A stretch of 64,000 nucleotides of DNA from Gaiellasilicea sp963784895 (GTDB lineage: Bacteria > Actinomycetota > Thermoleophilia > Gaiellales > Gaiellaceae). The position numbers and the translations under genes were made by a program. Shown in pieces: positions 7,954 through 18,576 of this stretch; within the stretch, counting starts at the first letter, position 1; every line of letters starts with the position of its first letter. The stretch is taken from the NCBI GenBank assembly GCA_963784895.1, contig CAWATM010000006.1, forward strand, positions 62,001 to 126,000, given 5' to 3'. The notes beneath the pieces were generated by a model. It was not told the origin of the DNA. It saw only the letters and a list, made by a program, of their open reading frames with translations, and ran no database searches.

Positions 7954-9464
7954 CAGTGGCGTCGCCACGACCGGCCGTCGCGGTGCACGAGCTCGTTGGC
8001 CCCGGCCGGCCCCCAGCTCCCGGCGGGATAGTTGGGGAAGTTGGGGCGGTCGCGCTTCCAGGCGGCCACGATCGCGTCGACGAGCCCCCACTGCTCGTCG
8101 ACCTCGTCCGAGCGCGTGAAGAGGGTCGCGTCGCCGAGCATCGCGTCGAGGATCAGGCGCTCATACGCCTCGGGCAGGCTCGTCCGAAAGGCGCCGCCGT
8201 AGAGGAAGTCCATGTGCACGGTGCGGATGTTCATTCCGGCACCCGGCACCTTCGCCCCGATCGCGAGCGAGACGCCCTCGTCCGGCTGGACGTGGATCAA
8301 GAGCACGTTCGGCCGCAGCCCCTCGCCCGCGATCTCCGCGAACGGCGGATGCGGCGCGCGCTGGAACTGAATCGCGATCGTCGTCTCGCGCCGCGGCAGC
8401 CGCTTGCCGGCACGAACGTAGAAGGGCGTGTCGGCCCAACGCCAGTTGTCGACGTAGAGCTTGGCGGCGACGTACGTCTCCGTGGCCGAGTCGGTCGCGA
8501 CACCGGGCTCCTCGCGGTAGCCGGCCACCTCCTCACCTTCGATGTACCCGCGCCCATACTGACCTCGCACGACCGACTTCGGACCGGGGGTGTGGAGCGA
8601 GCGGAGCACCTTCACCTTCTCGTTTCGGACCGAGTCGGCGGTGAAGTCGATCGGCGGCTCCATCGCCGTCAGCGCGACCAGCTGGAGCAGGTGGTTCTGG
8701 AAGACGTCCCGGATGACGCCGGCCTGCTCGTAGAACGCTGAGCGGCCCTCGATCCCGATCGACTCACCGACGGTGATCTGAACGTGGTCGATGAACTGGC
8801 GGTTCCAGATCGGCTCGAAGATGCCGTTCGCGAACCGGAGCGCGAGCATGTTCTGGACCGTCTCCTTGCCGAGGTAGTGATCGATCCGGAAGATCTCCGC
8901 CTCGGTGAAGTGACGCTCGAGGATCCCGTTCAGCCGGTGGGCCGAAGCCCGGTCGTGCCCGAACGGCTTCTCGACGATCAGGCGGATCCAGCCCTCGGTG
9001 CTCCGCCGCTCGCCGAGCTCGTTGACGATCGTCTCGAACGCGTCCGGCGGGACCGCGAGGTAGTAGAGCCGGTTGCCCGAGCAGCCACGCTCCTCGTCGA
9101 GCTCGTTCAGCGCGTCGACGACCTGGTCCTGCCCCTCGTCGGCGGCGAAGTCGGTGGCGACGTAGCGCATCGACTCGGCGAGCTCGCTCCAAACCGCCGC
9201 GTCGAAGTCGTCGCGGGCGTGCTCCCGCACCGCCTTCCTCATCTCCGCGATCCACTGCTTCGTGGTCTGCTCTGTGCGGGCCACGCCGACGACGCCGAAG
9301 CGCTCCGGCAGCAGCCGGCGGAGCGCGAGCGCGTAGAGCGCGGGGAAGATCTTCCGCCGCGTCAGGTCGCCCGTGGCGCCGAAGATCACGATCGCGCACG
9401 GGTCGGGGCTGCGCCGGAGCCGTAGTCCCTCGACGAGCGGATTACCGTCGTCGCCCGCGCTCAC
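7953..9464 (-). CDS. zwf: Glucose-6-phosphate 1-dehydrogenase
   Basis: First enzyme of the oxidative pentose phosphate pathway, oxidising glucose 6-phosphate with NADP. 503 aa, normal length. The nucleotide-binding motif GATGDLTRRK is at residues 29-38 and the active-site RIDHYLGK at 193-200. I chose the GTG at 9464 because it overlaps the gnd stop as GTGA and gives a standard N-terminus; the frame continues upstream only into gnd. Operon order is gnd-zwf-opcA. Confidence 0.97.
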   Translation of the reverse strand: MSAGDDGNPLVEGLRLRRSPDPCAIVIFGATGDLTRRKIFPALYALALRRLLPERFGVVGVARTEQTTKQWIAEMRKAVREHARDDFDAAVWSELAESMRYVATDFAADEGQDQVVDALNELDEERGCSGNRLYYLAVPPDAFETIVNELGERRSTEGWIRLIVEKPFGHDRASAHRLNGILERHFTEAEIFRIDHYLGKETVQNMLALRFANGIFEPIWNRQFIDHVQITVGESIGIEGRSAFYEQAGVIRDVFQNHLLQLVALTAMEPPIDFTADSVRNEKVKVLRSLHTPGPKSVVRGQYGRGYIEGEEVAGYREEPGVATDSATETYVAAKLYVDNWRWADTPFYVRAGKRLPRRETTIAIQFQRAPHPPFAEIAGEGLRPNVLLIHVQPDEGVSLAIGAKVPGAGMNIRTVHMDFLYGGAFRTSLPEAYERLILDAMLGDATLFTRSDEVDEQWGLVDAIVAAWKRDRPNFPNYPAGSWGPAGANELVHRDGRSWRRH

Positions 9465-10360
9465 CTCGGGTCGGGCGCCTTCTTCGCCGCCTTCACGGCC
9501 TTGACAGCGTGACCGCCGAACTGGTTGCGCAGCGCCGCCTGCACCTTGGCCGAGAAGTCGATCTCGCGCCGGGATGCGAAGCGCCCGAAGAGCGCTGCGC
9601 TGAGTGCGGGCATCGGCACGGCGTTCTCGATCGCGGCATTGATCGTCCACCGGCCCTCGCCGGAGTCCTCGACGTACGGGGCGATCGCGTCGAGCCGATC
9701 GCCCTGCTCTTCGAACGCCTCGTGGAGCAACTCGAGCAGCCACGAGCGCACGACCGAGCCGTAGCGCCAGATCCCCGCGACCTCGGAGAGGTCGAGCTCG
9801 AACTCCGACTGGTGCATCAGCTCGAAGCCCTCGGCGTAGGCCTGCATCAGCCCGTACTCGATCCCGTTGTGGACCATCTTCGTGAAGTGGCCCGCGCCCG
9901 AGCTGCCGACGTGCGCCCAGCCGTCCTTCGGCGCGAGCCCCTCGAACACCGACCTGAGCCGCTTCACCGGCGCCTTGTCGCCGCCGACCATCAGGCAGAA
10001 GCCGAGCTCGAGCCCCCAGATCCCGCCCGACACCCCGACGTCGACGAACGCGACCTTCCGCTTGCGCGCCTCCTTGTATCGGCGCTGCGAGTCGCGGAAG
10101 TTCGAGTTGCCGCCGTCGACGATCGTGTCGCCGGGCTCGAGGATGCCGAGCACCTTCTGGAACGAGTCCTCCGTGATCTTCCCCGACGGCACCATCAGCC
10201 AGACATGCCGAGGCGGCTCCAGCTGCTTGGCCAGCGCGCGCAGGGTCTTCGCCGTCGAGGCGACCTTCGGGTCGTACGACTTCATCTCGACGCCGTGCCG
10301 CTCGAGCCGCTTGGTCATCCCCGAGCCCATCCGCCCGAGGCCCACCATGCCCAGTTGCAT
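9461..10360 (-). CDS. gnd: 6-phosphogluconate dehydrogenase, decarboxylating (short form)
   Basis: Oxidative decarboxylation of 6-phosphogluconate to ribulose 5-phosphate. 299 aa, matching the short GndA/YqeC-like class rather than the 470-aa form. N-terminal Rossmann motif MVGLGRMGSGM, substrate-binding GGNSNFRDS near 106-114 and the catalytic-region DVGVSGGIWGLE and KMVHNGIEYG blocks are present. The start codon directly abuts the pgi stop; a GGAGG lies 8 nt upstream inside the last pgi codons. Short-form enzymes are often NAD-preferring, but I cannot judge that here. Confidence 0.94.
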   Translation of the reverse strand: MQLGMVGLGRMGSGMTKRLERHGVEMKSYDPKVASTAKTLRALAKQLEPPRHVWLMVPSGKITEDSFQKVLGILEPGDTIVDGGNSNFRDSQRRYKEARKRKVAFVDVGVSGGIWGLELGFCLMVGGDKAPVKRLRSVFEGLAPKDGWAHVGSSGAGHFTKMVHNGIEYGLMQAYAEGFELMHQSEFELDLSEVAGIWRYGSVVRSWLLELLHEAFEEQGDRLDAIAPYVEDSGEGRWTINAAIENAVPMPALSAALFGRFASRREIDFSAKVQAALRNQFGGHAVKAVKAAKKAPDPR

Positions 10361-11707
10361 CTAGAGGTCCTCCAGTCTGAGTCGGATCACACGGCGGCCG
10401 CGTTCCTCCAGCGCGGCGAAGTCGCCGGCAGCCTGCGAGCGGATCAGCCGGCCGAAGCCGAAGTCGCGACCGGGAATCGGCAGCTCGGCGCCGGTCTCGT
10501 CGACGACCTGGACGAAGAGCCCGCTGTTCGGGCCGCCCTTGTGCAGCTGGCCGGTCGAGTGCAGGTAGCGCGGGCCCAGACCTCGCGTGACGACGCAGCC
10601 GGTCGCGTGGGCCTGCTCGACGAGCGGCGCCAGTTCGCCCTCTCGCGCGGGGTCGACGAACGCCTGGATGCAGACGTAATCGCGGCCCGCCTGCGCCTCC
10701 GCGAGCAGCTCGTCGAGCGAGCCGCGCAGCTCGAGCTCGGGCTCACCCGCCGCCAGCACCTCGTTCGTCTTGTCCTTCGCCGCCTGCACGTCCGGCTGGT
10801 CGAAGGGGTTGATCCCGAGCACGTGGCCCGCGACGGCAGTGGCGAACTCCCAGCGGTAGAGCTCAGCGGCGAGGTCGTAGGGGCCTGCGAGCGACAGCGT
10901 GCCGGGCTGTCGGTCTGGCCCGTCGGCGGGCTCGCCCGGAGCCGGCACGAGACCCTTGCCCTCCTTGCCGGTCGACTCGGCGAGCAGCTGCTCTGCCCAG
11001 AGGCCGAAGCCGGCGGCGGATTCGTCGATGCAGACCTTGTCCCGGCCTGCCTGCCAGCCCTCGCCGAGCTCGAGCCCAAGCTCGAGACCCGGGTTGTTCT
11101 CCTCCTCGTGGCACGCAATCGCCATCTCCGCGGCGACCTGGAGGAACCGGTCGACGTCGACGCCCATCAGGGCAGCCGGCACGATCCCGAACATCGAGAG
11201 CGCCGAGTAGCGGCCGCCGATCTCCGGCTCGCCGGCGAAGACCGCGCGGAAACCCCGCTCGTGCGCGAGGTCGTCCAACTCGGAGCCGGGGTCGGTGATC
11301 GCGGCGAACTGTGCCCCGCGGCCGCCGGTCCGCTCCCAGAAGTACTCGAGCTGTGAGCGGGTCTCGATCGTCGAGCCCGACTTCGAGGAGGCGAGGAAGA
11401 GGGTCTGCTCCAGATCGACGTCCCGCTCGAGCCGTCTGATCGCCTCGGGGTGGGTCGTGTCGAGAACGTGGAAGGACTCGACGTTGAACGTGCGCCGCAG
11501 CACCTCGGGCGCGAGCGAGGAGCCGCCCATGCCGAGCAGGACGCAGTCGTGAAATTGCTCAGTCGCCGCCTCCGAGAAGGCGTTCAGTTCGTCGACGTGG
11601 CCGCGCACGCGCGTGACGACGTCGAGCCAGCCGAGCCAGCGATCCTCGTCCGAGCCCGTCCAGAGCGACGCGTCGTAACCCCAGATCCGCTCGACAATGG
11701 AGCTCAC
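10361..11707 (-). CDS. pgi: Glucose-6-phosphate isomerase
   Basis: Interconverts glucose 6-phosphate and fructose 6-phosphate, feeding zwf. 448 aa, somewhat short. The sugar-phosphate-binding SIS segments are visible (GMGGSSLAPEV, ASSKSGSTIET). GTG start at 11707 overlaps the tal stop as GTGA; the open frame extends further but only as a shadow of tal. In some bacteria tal and pgi are one fused polypeptide; here they are separate, in different frames, but directly coupled, which supports a common ancestry of the arrangement. Confidence 0.95.
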   Translation of the reverse strand: MSSIVERIWGYDASLWTGSDEDRWLGWLDVVTRVRGHVDELNAFSEAATEQFHDCVLLGMGGSSLAPEVLRRTFNVESFHVLDTTHPEAIRRLERDVDLEQTLFLASSKSGSTIETRSQLEYFWERTGGRGAQFAAITDPGSELDDLAHERGFRAVFAGEPEIGGRYSALSMFGIVPAALMGVDVDRFLQVAAEMAIACHEEENNPGLELGLELGEGWQAGRDKVCIDESAAGFGLWAEQLLAESTGKEGKGLVPAPGEPADGPDRQPGTLSLAGPYDLAAELYRWEFATAVAGHVLGINPFDQPDVQAAKDKTNEVLAAGEPELELRGSLDELLAEAQAGRDYVCIQAFVDPAREGELAPLVEQAHATGCVVTRGLGPRYLHSTGQLHKGGPNSGLFVQVVDETGAELPIPGRDFGFGRLIRSQAAGDFAALEERGRRVIRLRLEDL

Positions 11708-12801
11708 GCGGGTGCGAGCTCGCGGCGCTTGGCCTTGATCCCTTCGAGCAGCTCCTCGAACGAGTCGCTGAACTTCTGCACGCCCTCGCGCTCGAGCGTG
11801 TCGGTGACGTCGTCGTAGTCGACGCCGACGCGCTCCAACTCGGCGAAGAGCTCCCGGGCCCCGTCGAGCCCCGCCTCGAGCGTGTCGGCGACCGTGCCGT
11901 GATCCTGGAACGCCTCGATCGTCTCGAGCGGCATCGTGTTCACGGTCGCCGGGCCGATCAGCTCGTCGACGTAGAGCGTGTCCGGGTAGTCCGGGTTCTT
12001 CGTCGAGGTCGAGGCCCAGAGGCAGCGCTGCGGCGTCGCACCCTTCGCGGCGAGTGCCTCCCAGCGCGGGCCGGAGAAGAGCTCCTTGTAGCGCTGGTAG
12101 GCGAGCTTCGCGTTCGCAACCGCGAGCCGGCCGCGCAGCTCCGGCGCGTGCTCGAGCCGCTTGTCGGCCTCGGTGTCGACGCGCGAGACGAAGAACGACG
12201 CGACCGAGGCGACCGGCGACGGGTCGCCGCCGCCTTCGACGAGCCGTTCGAGCCCGCGGATGTACGACTCGGCGACGGCCGCGTAGCGGTCGAGCCCGAA
12301 GATCAGCGTCACGTTGATCGAGCGGCCCTGCGCGGTGCACTCCTCGATCGCACCGAGACCGGGCTCGGTGGCCGGAATCTTGACGAACAGGTTGGGCTTG
12401 TCGATCCACTCGTGGAACCGCAGCGCCTCCGCAATCGTCGCCTCCTGGTCGTAGGCGAGCGTCGGGTCGACCTCCATCGAGACATAGCCGTCCTTGCCGC
12501 CGCCCGCGTCCCAGACGCTGCGCAACTCCTCGCATGCGTCCTGGATGTCCTCGACGGCGAGCCGGTAGAAGATCTCCTTCGGCTCGTCCTCCGCGGCGAG
12601 CACGTCCTTCAGCTGCTCGTCGTACCAGTCACCCTCCGCGAGCGACTTCTGGAAGATCGTCGGGTTCGAGGTGACGCCGACGACGGCGTCGTCGCGCATC
12701 AGCTTCGCGAGAAAGCCCTCGCGCAGCCATTCCCGCGAGATCGAGTCGATCCAGACCGACTGACCCCGCTCCGACAGTTCATGCAGTCTCGATGTGGCCA
12801 T
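11704..12801 (-). CDS. tal: Transaldolase
   Basis: Transfers a dihydroxyacetone unit between sugar phosphates in the non-oxidative pentose phosphate pathway. 365 aa, the longer actinobacterial-type transaldolase. Schiff-base lysine is Lys141 in FVKIPATEPG; TSNPTIF (44-50) is the other classic motif. The 5' end overlaps rpiB by 23 nt and the 3' end overlaps pgi, so tal sits inside the operon rpiB-tal-pgi-gnd-zwf-opcA. Confidence 0.96.
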   Translation of the reverse strand: MATSRLHELSERGQSVWIDSISREWLREGFLAKLMRDDAVVGVTSNPTIFQKSLAEGDWYDEQLKDVLAAEDEPKEIFYRLAVEDIQDACEELRSVWDAGGGKDGYVSMEVDPTLAYDQEATIAEALRFHEWIDKPNLFVKIPATEPGLGAIEECTAQGRSINVTLIFGLDRYAAVAESYIRGLERLVEGGGDPSPVASVASFFVSRVDTEADKRLEHAPELRGRLAVANAKLAYQRYKELFSGPRWEALAAKGATPQRCLWASTSTKNPDYPDTLYVDELIGPATVNTMPLETIEAFQDHGTVADTLEAGLDGARELFAELERVGVDYDDVTDTLEREGVQKFSDSFEELLEGIKAKRRELAPA

Positions 12802-13249
12802 GCAATGTCCTTTCCAGCTCGCGGACTTTCTCCAACCTCTGAACGTAGCGGTCGCCGCCGTCGAAGCGGGCGGCGAGAAAGGTCCGGACGAGGTCGACGG
12901 CCAGCTCGGCTCCGACGACCTCTGACCCGAGGCAGAGCACGTTCATGTCGTCGTGCTCGACGCCCTGGTGCGCGGAGTAGGCGTCGTGGCAGATCGCAGC
13001 GCGGATGCCCGCGAGCTTGCAGGCGGCGATCGAGGCGCCGACGCCGGAGCCGCAGACGAGGATCCCGCGCTCGGCGTCGCCGCGTTGGATCGCCTCGCCG
13101 AGCTCGCGCGCCTTGTCCGGGTAGTCGATTCGTTCGGCGTCCGTGTCGGTGCCGAGGTCGACGATCCCGTGTCCGAGCGCAGCGATCTCGTCGAGCACGC
13201 GCCCGCGCAGCTTCACACCTCGATGGTCGAATGCGACCGCGACCTCCAT
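12779..13249 (-). CDS. rpiB: Ribose-5-phosphate isomerase B
   Basis: Interconverts ribose 5-phosphate and ribulose 5-phosphate. 156 aa. RpiB family landmarks: AFDHRG at the N-terminus, DLGTDTD, DYPDKA, and the active-site Cys66 in LVCGSGVG, then NVLCLG. First gene of the minus-strand operon; its start is only 19 bp from the divergent tkt start, so its promoter must lie within tkt coding sequence or the true 5' ends differ. Confidence 0.95.
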   Translation of the reverse strand: MEVAVAFDHRGVKLRGRVLDEIAALGHGIVDLGTDTDAERIDYPDKARELGEAIQRGDAERGILVCGSGVGASIAACKLAGIRAAICHDAYSAHQGVEHDDMNVLCLGSEVVGAELAVDLVRTFLAARFDGGDRYVQRLEKVRELERTLHGHIETA

Positions 13250-13268
13250 CGGACGCTAGGTTACGGCA

Positions 13269-15107
13269 ATGGACGGGCGCGAGCTCTGGGCCGAGCTGGG
13301 GCAGCAGCTGCGGGTCGATGCGGTCCGCGCGAGCGCGAAGGCCGGTTCCGGCCACCCGACCTCGTCGATGTCTGCTGCCGATCTCGCGGCGGTGCTGCTC
13401 GCGGCGCACTTCCGCTACGACTACGACCAGCCGAAGAGCCCTGCGAACGACCGGCTCGTCTTCTCGAAGGGACACGCCTCGCCGCTCGTCTACGGCCTGT
13501 TCCGCGCGGCGGGCGTCCTCTCCGAGGAGGAGTTCGGCACTTACCGGCAGTTCGGCTCGCGCCTGGAGGGACATCCGACGCCGGTGCTTCCCTGGGTGGA
13601 CGTCGCCACCGGCTCGCTCGGCCAAGGTCTCCCGATCGGCGTCGGGCTGGCGCTCGCAGGCAAGCGGCTCGACCGCCTCCCGTTCCGGACCTGGGTGATC
13701 TGCGGCGACAGCGAGATGGCCGAGGGCTCGATGTGGGAGGCGGCGGAGCACGCCGCGTTCTACGAGCTCGACAACCTGACCGCGATCATCGACGTCAATC
13801 GGCTCGGCCAGCGCGGCGAGACGATGCACGGCTGGGATCTCTCCTCGTACTCGGATCGCTTCCGCGCCTTCGGCTGGAACGCGATCGAGATCGACGGCCA
13901 CGACGTCGACGCGATCCACGCCGCCTACGAGGAGGCGGAGCGGACGGCCGGCAAGCCGACCGTCGTCGTGGCAAAGACGCTCAAGGGCAAGGGCTACTCC
14001 AAGATCGAGGACAAGGGCGGCTGGCACGGCAAGGCGAGCTCGCCCGAGGATGCGGAGGAGGCGATCGCCGAGCTCGGCGGGATCCGCAGCATCACGATCG
14101 ACGTGCCGAAGCCGGAGCACGGCGAGCCGCACCGGTTCGAGCCGGGGGGCGCCGAGTGGCCGAGCTACGAGGTGGGGTCGAAGGTGGCGACGCGCAAGGC
14201 CTATGGCGACGCGCTCGCGGCGCTCGGCGGCGAGCGTGGCGACGTCGTCGCGCTCGACGGCGAGGTCTCGAACTCGACCTATGCCGAGATCTTCCGCGAC
14301 GCCCATCCGGAGCGCTTCTTCGAGATGTACATCGCCGAGCAGCAGCTGGTCGCAGCCGCGGTCGGGATGCAGGTGCTCGGCTGGAAGCCGTTCGTCTCCA
14401 CGTTCGCGGCCTTCATGAGCCGCGCCTACGACTTCACCCGGATGGCGGCGATCAGCCGCGCGACGCTGAAGCTGTGCGGCTCGCACGCCGGCGTCTCGAT
14501 CGGCGAGGACGGCCCTTCTCAGATGGCGCTCGAGGATTTGGCCGAGTTCCGGGCGATCCACGGCTCGACCGTGCTCTACCCCTGCGACGGCAACCAGACG
14601 GCGAAGCTCGTGCGGGCGATGGCCGACCTCGACGGTATCTCCTTCCTGCGCACGACCCGTGCCGACACCGAGGTCCTCTACGGCCCGGACGAGGAGTTCC
14701 CGGTCGGCGGCTCCAAGACCGTGCGCGAGGGTGAGGACGTCGCGATCGTCGCAGCAGGGATCACGCTGCACGAGGCGCTCGCCGCGGCGGAAACGCTGGC
14801 TGCAGACGGGATCGAGGCGCGCGTGATCGACCTCTACTCCGTGAAGCCGGTCGACGAGCGGACGCTCCGGTCGCTGACGATGCCGATCGTCACGGTCGAG
14901 GATCACTGGCCGGAGGGCGGTCTCGGCGATGCCGTCCTCGGCGCGATCGCCGCCGCCGACGAGCGGCCGCGCGTCGTCAAGCTCGCCGTCGGCGATCTCC
15001 CCCACTCGGGGAAGCCGGCGGAGCTGCTCGCGGCGGCCGGGATCGACGCAGCCGCGATCGAGCAGGCTGCACGGCGGCTCGTCAAGGAGACCGCAGCCAT
15101 CTCGTAA
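13269..15107 (+). CDS. tkt: Transketolase
   Basis: Thiamine diphosphate enzyme moving two-carbon units between sugar phosphates. 612 aa, a short, animal-like form compared with about 660 aa for common bacterial transketolases. His29 in SGHP, the TPP/Mg motif GDSEMAEGS at 146-154 and the proton-accepting Glu region (YIAEQQLVAAAVGM) are present. Divergent from rpiB-tal-pgi-gnd-zwf-opcA; together these genes give almost the whole pentose phosphate pathway (6-phosphogluconolactonase and ribulose-phosphate epimerase are not seen in the window). Confidence 0.95.
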   Translation: MDGRELWAELGQQLRVDAVRASAKAGSGHPTSSMSAADLAAVLLAAHFRYDYDQPKSPANDRLVFSKGHASPLVYGLFRAAGVLSEEEFGTYRQFGSRLEGHPTPVLPWVDVATGSLGQGLPIGVGLALAGKRLDRLPFRTWVICGDSEMAEGSMWEAAEHAAFYELDNLTAIIDVNRLGQRGETMHGWDLSSYSDRFRAFGWNAIEIDGHDVDAIHAAYEEAERTAGKPTVVVAKTLKGKGYSKIEDKGGWHGKASSPEDAEEAIAELGGIRSITIDVPKPEHGEPHRFEPGGAEWPSYEVGSKVATRKAYGDALAALGGERGDVVALDGEVSNSTYAEIFRDAHPERFFEMYIAEQQLVAAAVGMQVLGWKPFVSTFAAFMSRAYDFTRMAAISRATLKLCGSHAGVSIGEDGPSQMALEDLAEFRAIHGSTVLYPCDGNQTAKLVRAMADLDGISFLRTTRADTEVLYGPDEEFPVGGSKTVREGEDVAIVAAGITLHEALAAAETLAADGIEARVIDLYSVKPVDERTLRSLTMPIVTVEDHWPEGGLGDAVLGAIAAADERPRVVKLAVGDLPHSGKPAELLAAAGIDAAAIEQAARRLVKETAAIS

Positions 15108-15137
15108 GCGCGGCCAGCCGTCATTACCCTGTGACGC

Positions 15138-16985
<1,848 letters not shown>

Positions 16986-17015
16986 CCAAGCGCCGTCCGG
17001 CGGCGTAGACACGGT

Positions 17016-17534
17016 GTGCAGGCGATGACGCTTCCGCGCAGACAGGCCGCCTGGTCGGCGTCCTTCGCCGCGACCGCAGAGAAGCACCTCGACGACGTCT
17101 ACGGCTATCTCGTCTATCTGACCAGGGACCGCTCCCTCGCCGAGGACCTCGCCGCGGACACATTCGAGAAGGCCCTGAAGCACTGGCGCCGCTTCGACCC
17201 GAGCCGTGGCAGCGCCCGCACCTGGCTCTGCCAGATCGCCCGCACCACCGCGCTCGACTGGTTCCGCGCCGAGGAGCGCCGACGCAGGCGCGAGCAGCGC
17301 GCTGCCGTTCCGGACGCCTTCGACGGGGGACTGTCCCCGGGACTGTCCCCGGAGCTCGAGGCCGCTTTGCAGGAACTTTCCGCAGGCGAGCGCGAGGTGA
17401 TCGCACTCCGCGTCCTGCTCGAGCTCGACAACGACGAGGCGGCACGCGTGCTCGGAGTCAGTCCCACCGCAGTCTCGACGCGGCTGTCGAGAGCCCTGAA
17501 GAAGCTCGAGGAGAAGGTGAGCATCCATGTCTGA
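17016..17534 (+). CDS. ECF-type RNA polymerase sigma factor
   Basis: 172-aa alternative sigma factor. Region 2 spans about residues 20-90 (LAEDLAADTFEKALKHW resembles region 2.2-2.3; TALDWFRAEERRR is 2.4), region 4 spans about 118-168 with helix-turn-helix AARVLGVSPTAVSTRLSRA. The linker between them contains a perfect four-residue duplication GLSPGLSP (105-112) encoded by a tandem 12-bp palindromic unit. GTG start. The stop overlaps the ATG of the DUF4349 protein, which may modulate it, as paired sigma/membrane-regulator genes usually do. Confidence 0.9.
   Translation: MQAMTLPRRQAAWSASFAATAEKHLDDVYGYLVYLTRDRSLAEDLAADTFEKALKHWRRFDPSRGSARTWLCQIARTTALDWFRAEERRRRREQRAAVPDAFDGGLSPGLSPELEAALQELSAGEREVIALRVLLELDNDEAARVLGVSPTAVSTRLSRALKKLEEKVSIHV
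17327..17350 (+). repeat. Tandem 12-bp palindromic repeat inside the sigma-factor gene
   Basis: Two adjacent exact copies of GGGACTGTCCCC (17327-17338, 17339-17350). Each unit is an inverted repeat GGGAC-T-GTCCC and encodes Gly-Leu-Ser-Pro in frame, in the flexible region 2/4 linker. Confidence 0.85.
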
Positions 17535-18576
17535 GACGCTGCTGAACGAGATCCGCGCGACGCGGCCCGAGGCGCCGACCGCGCTGCGGGAGCGTGTGCG
17601 TGCGCTGAGCGTCCAGGAGCCGGTGCGCGAGCCCGTTCTCGACCGGCTTCGTTTCACCTGGGGCTGGAAGCGGCTCGTCCTCGTCGCACCGGCGACCGTG
17701 ATCGTCGCCCTGGTCGCGGCCGGTGTGATCGGCCTCACGCAGGGCGACGTCGGCAGCCGCGACGAGCAGGCGGCGACCGCGCTCGAGAGCTTCGGCGAGG
17801 ACGCGGCGCAGCCCGAGGCGGCGTCGCCGCCGAGCACCCGCGCGCTCGCGCCGGCCGCGAAGGACACGGGCGCCGCGGGCACCACGATCGCGCCGACGCC
17901 CGGCCAGCTGCAGCGGTTCGAGGCCGAGCTCAGCCTCCGGGTCGACGACGTCGACCAGCTCTCCGACGCGACCAAGCAGGCACAGCAGATCGCACGCGAC
18001 CACGGCGGCACGGTCGCCTCCCTCCAGTACGACGCACCCTCTGCCGGCGTCGGGACGTCCCAGATCACGCTGCGAGTCCCGACCGCCGAGGTCGAGGCCG
18101 CGCTCGCGGAGTTGTCGCAGCTCGGGACGATCCTCGGCCAGCGCTACGGGATCCAGGACCTGCAGCAGCAGGCGGACAGCCTGCAGACCCAGATCGAGCA
18201 GACGCAGCGCCGGATCGCCCAGATCCTGGCGCAGCTCGGCAACCCGTCCCTCTCGGACGAGAACCGCGTCGTCCTCCAGTCACGGCTGACCTCGAACCGG
18301 CAGAAGCTGACGGGCCTGCGCGAGGCGATGAAGAGCACCCGCGCCGAGGCCGCGACCTCCACGGTCTATGTCTCGCTGACGACGGAGGAGATCCAGGCCA
18401 CGCCGGTCGGCGGCAGCCGCCTCGACGACGTCAAGGACGTGCTCGCGTGGGAGGCGATCGGAGCCCTCTACGTGCTCGTCGTCGTCGGGCCGTTCGTCCT
18501 CCTCGGCTTCCTCGTCTGGCTCACGATGCGGCTCCTGCGCCGGCGCGAGACCGCCCGGTTGCTCGAGCAGAACTAG
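17527..18576 (+). CDS. DUF4349 domain membrane protein, putative sigma-factor partner
   Basis: 349 aa. Short cytoplasmic N-terminus (about 1-52), a membrane helix around 57-77 (LVLVAPATVIVALVAAGVIGL), an extracytoplasmic region with Ala/Pro linker, a DUF4349-type domain (about 130-305) with a Gln-rich coiled coil near 210-275, and a second helix near 311-335 followed by basic residues. The ATG overlaps the sigma-factor stop, so translation is coupled. An anti-sigma role for the N-terminus is inferred from context only; no zinc-binding HxxxCxxC motif is present. Its TAG stop shares a CTAG with the convergent kinase stop. Confidence 0.75.
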   Translation: MSETLLNEIRATRPEAPTALRERVRALSVQEPVREPVLDRLRFTWGWKRLVLVAPATVIVALVAAGVIGLTQGDVGSRDEQAATALESFGEDAAQPEAASPPSTRALAPAAKDTGAAGTTIAPTPGQLQRFEAELSLRVDDVDQLSDATKQAQQIARDHGGTVASLQYDAPSAGVGTSQITLRVPTAEVEAALAELSQLGTILGQRYGIQDLQQQADSLQTQIEQTQRRIAQILAQLGNPSLSDENRVVLQSRLTSNRQKLTGLREAMKSTRAEAATSTVYVSLTTEEIQATPVGGSRLDDVKDVLAWEAIGALYVLVVVGPFVLLGFLVWLTMRLLRRRETARLLEQN

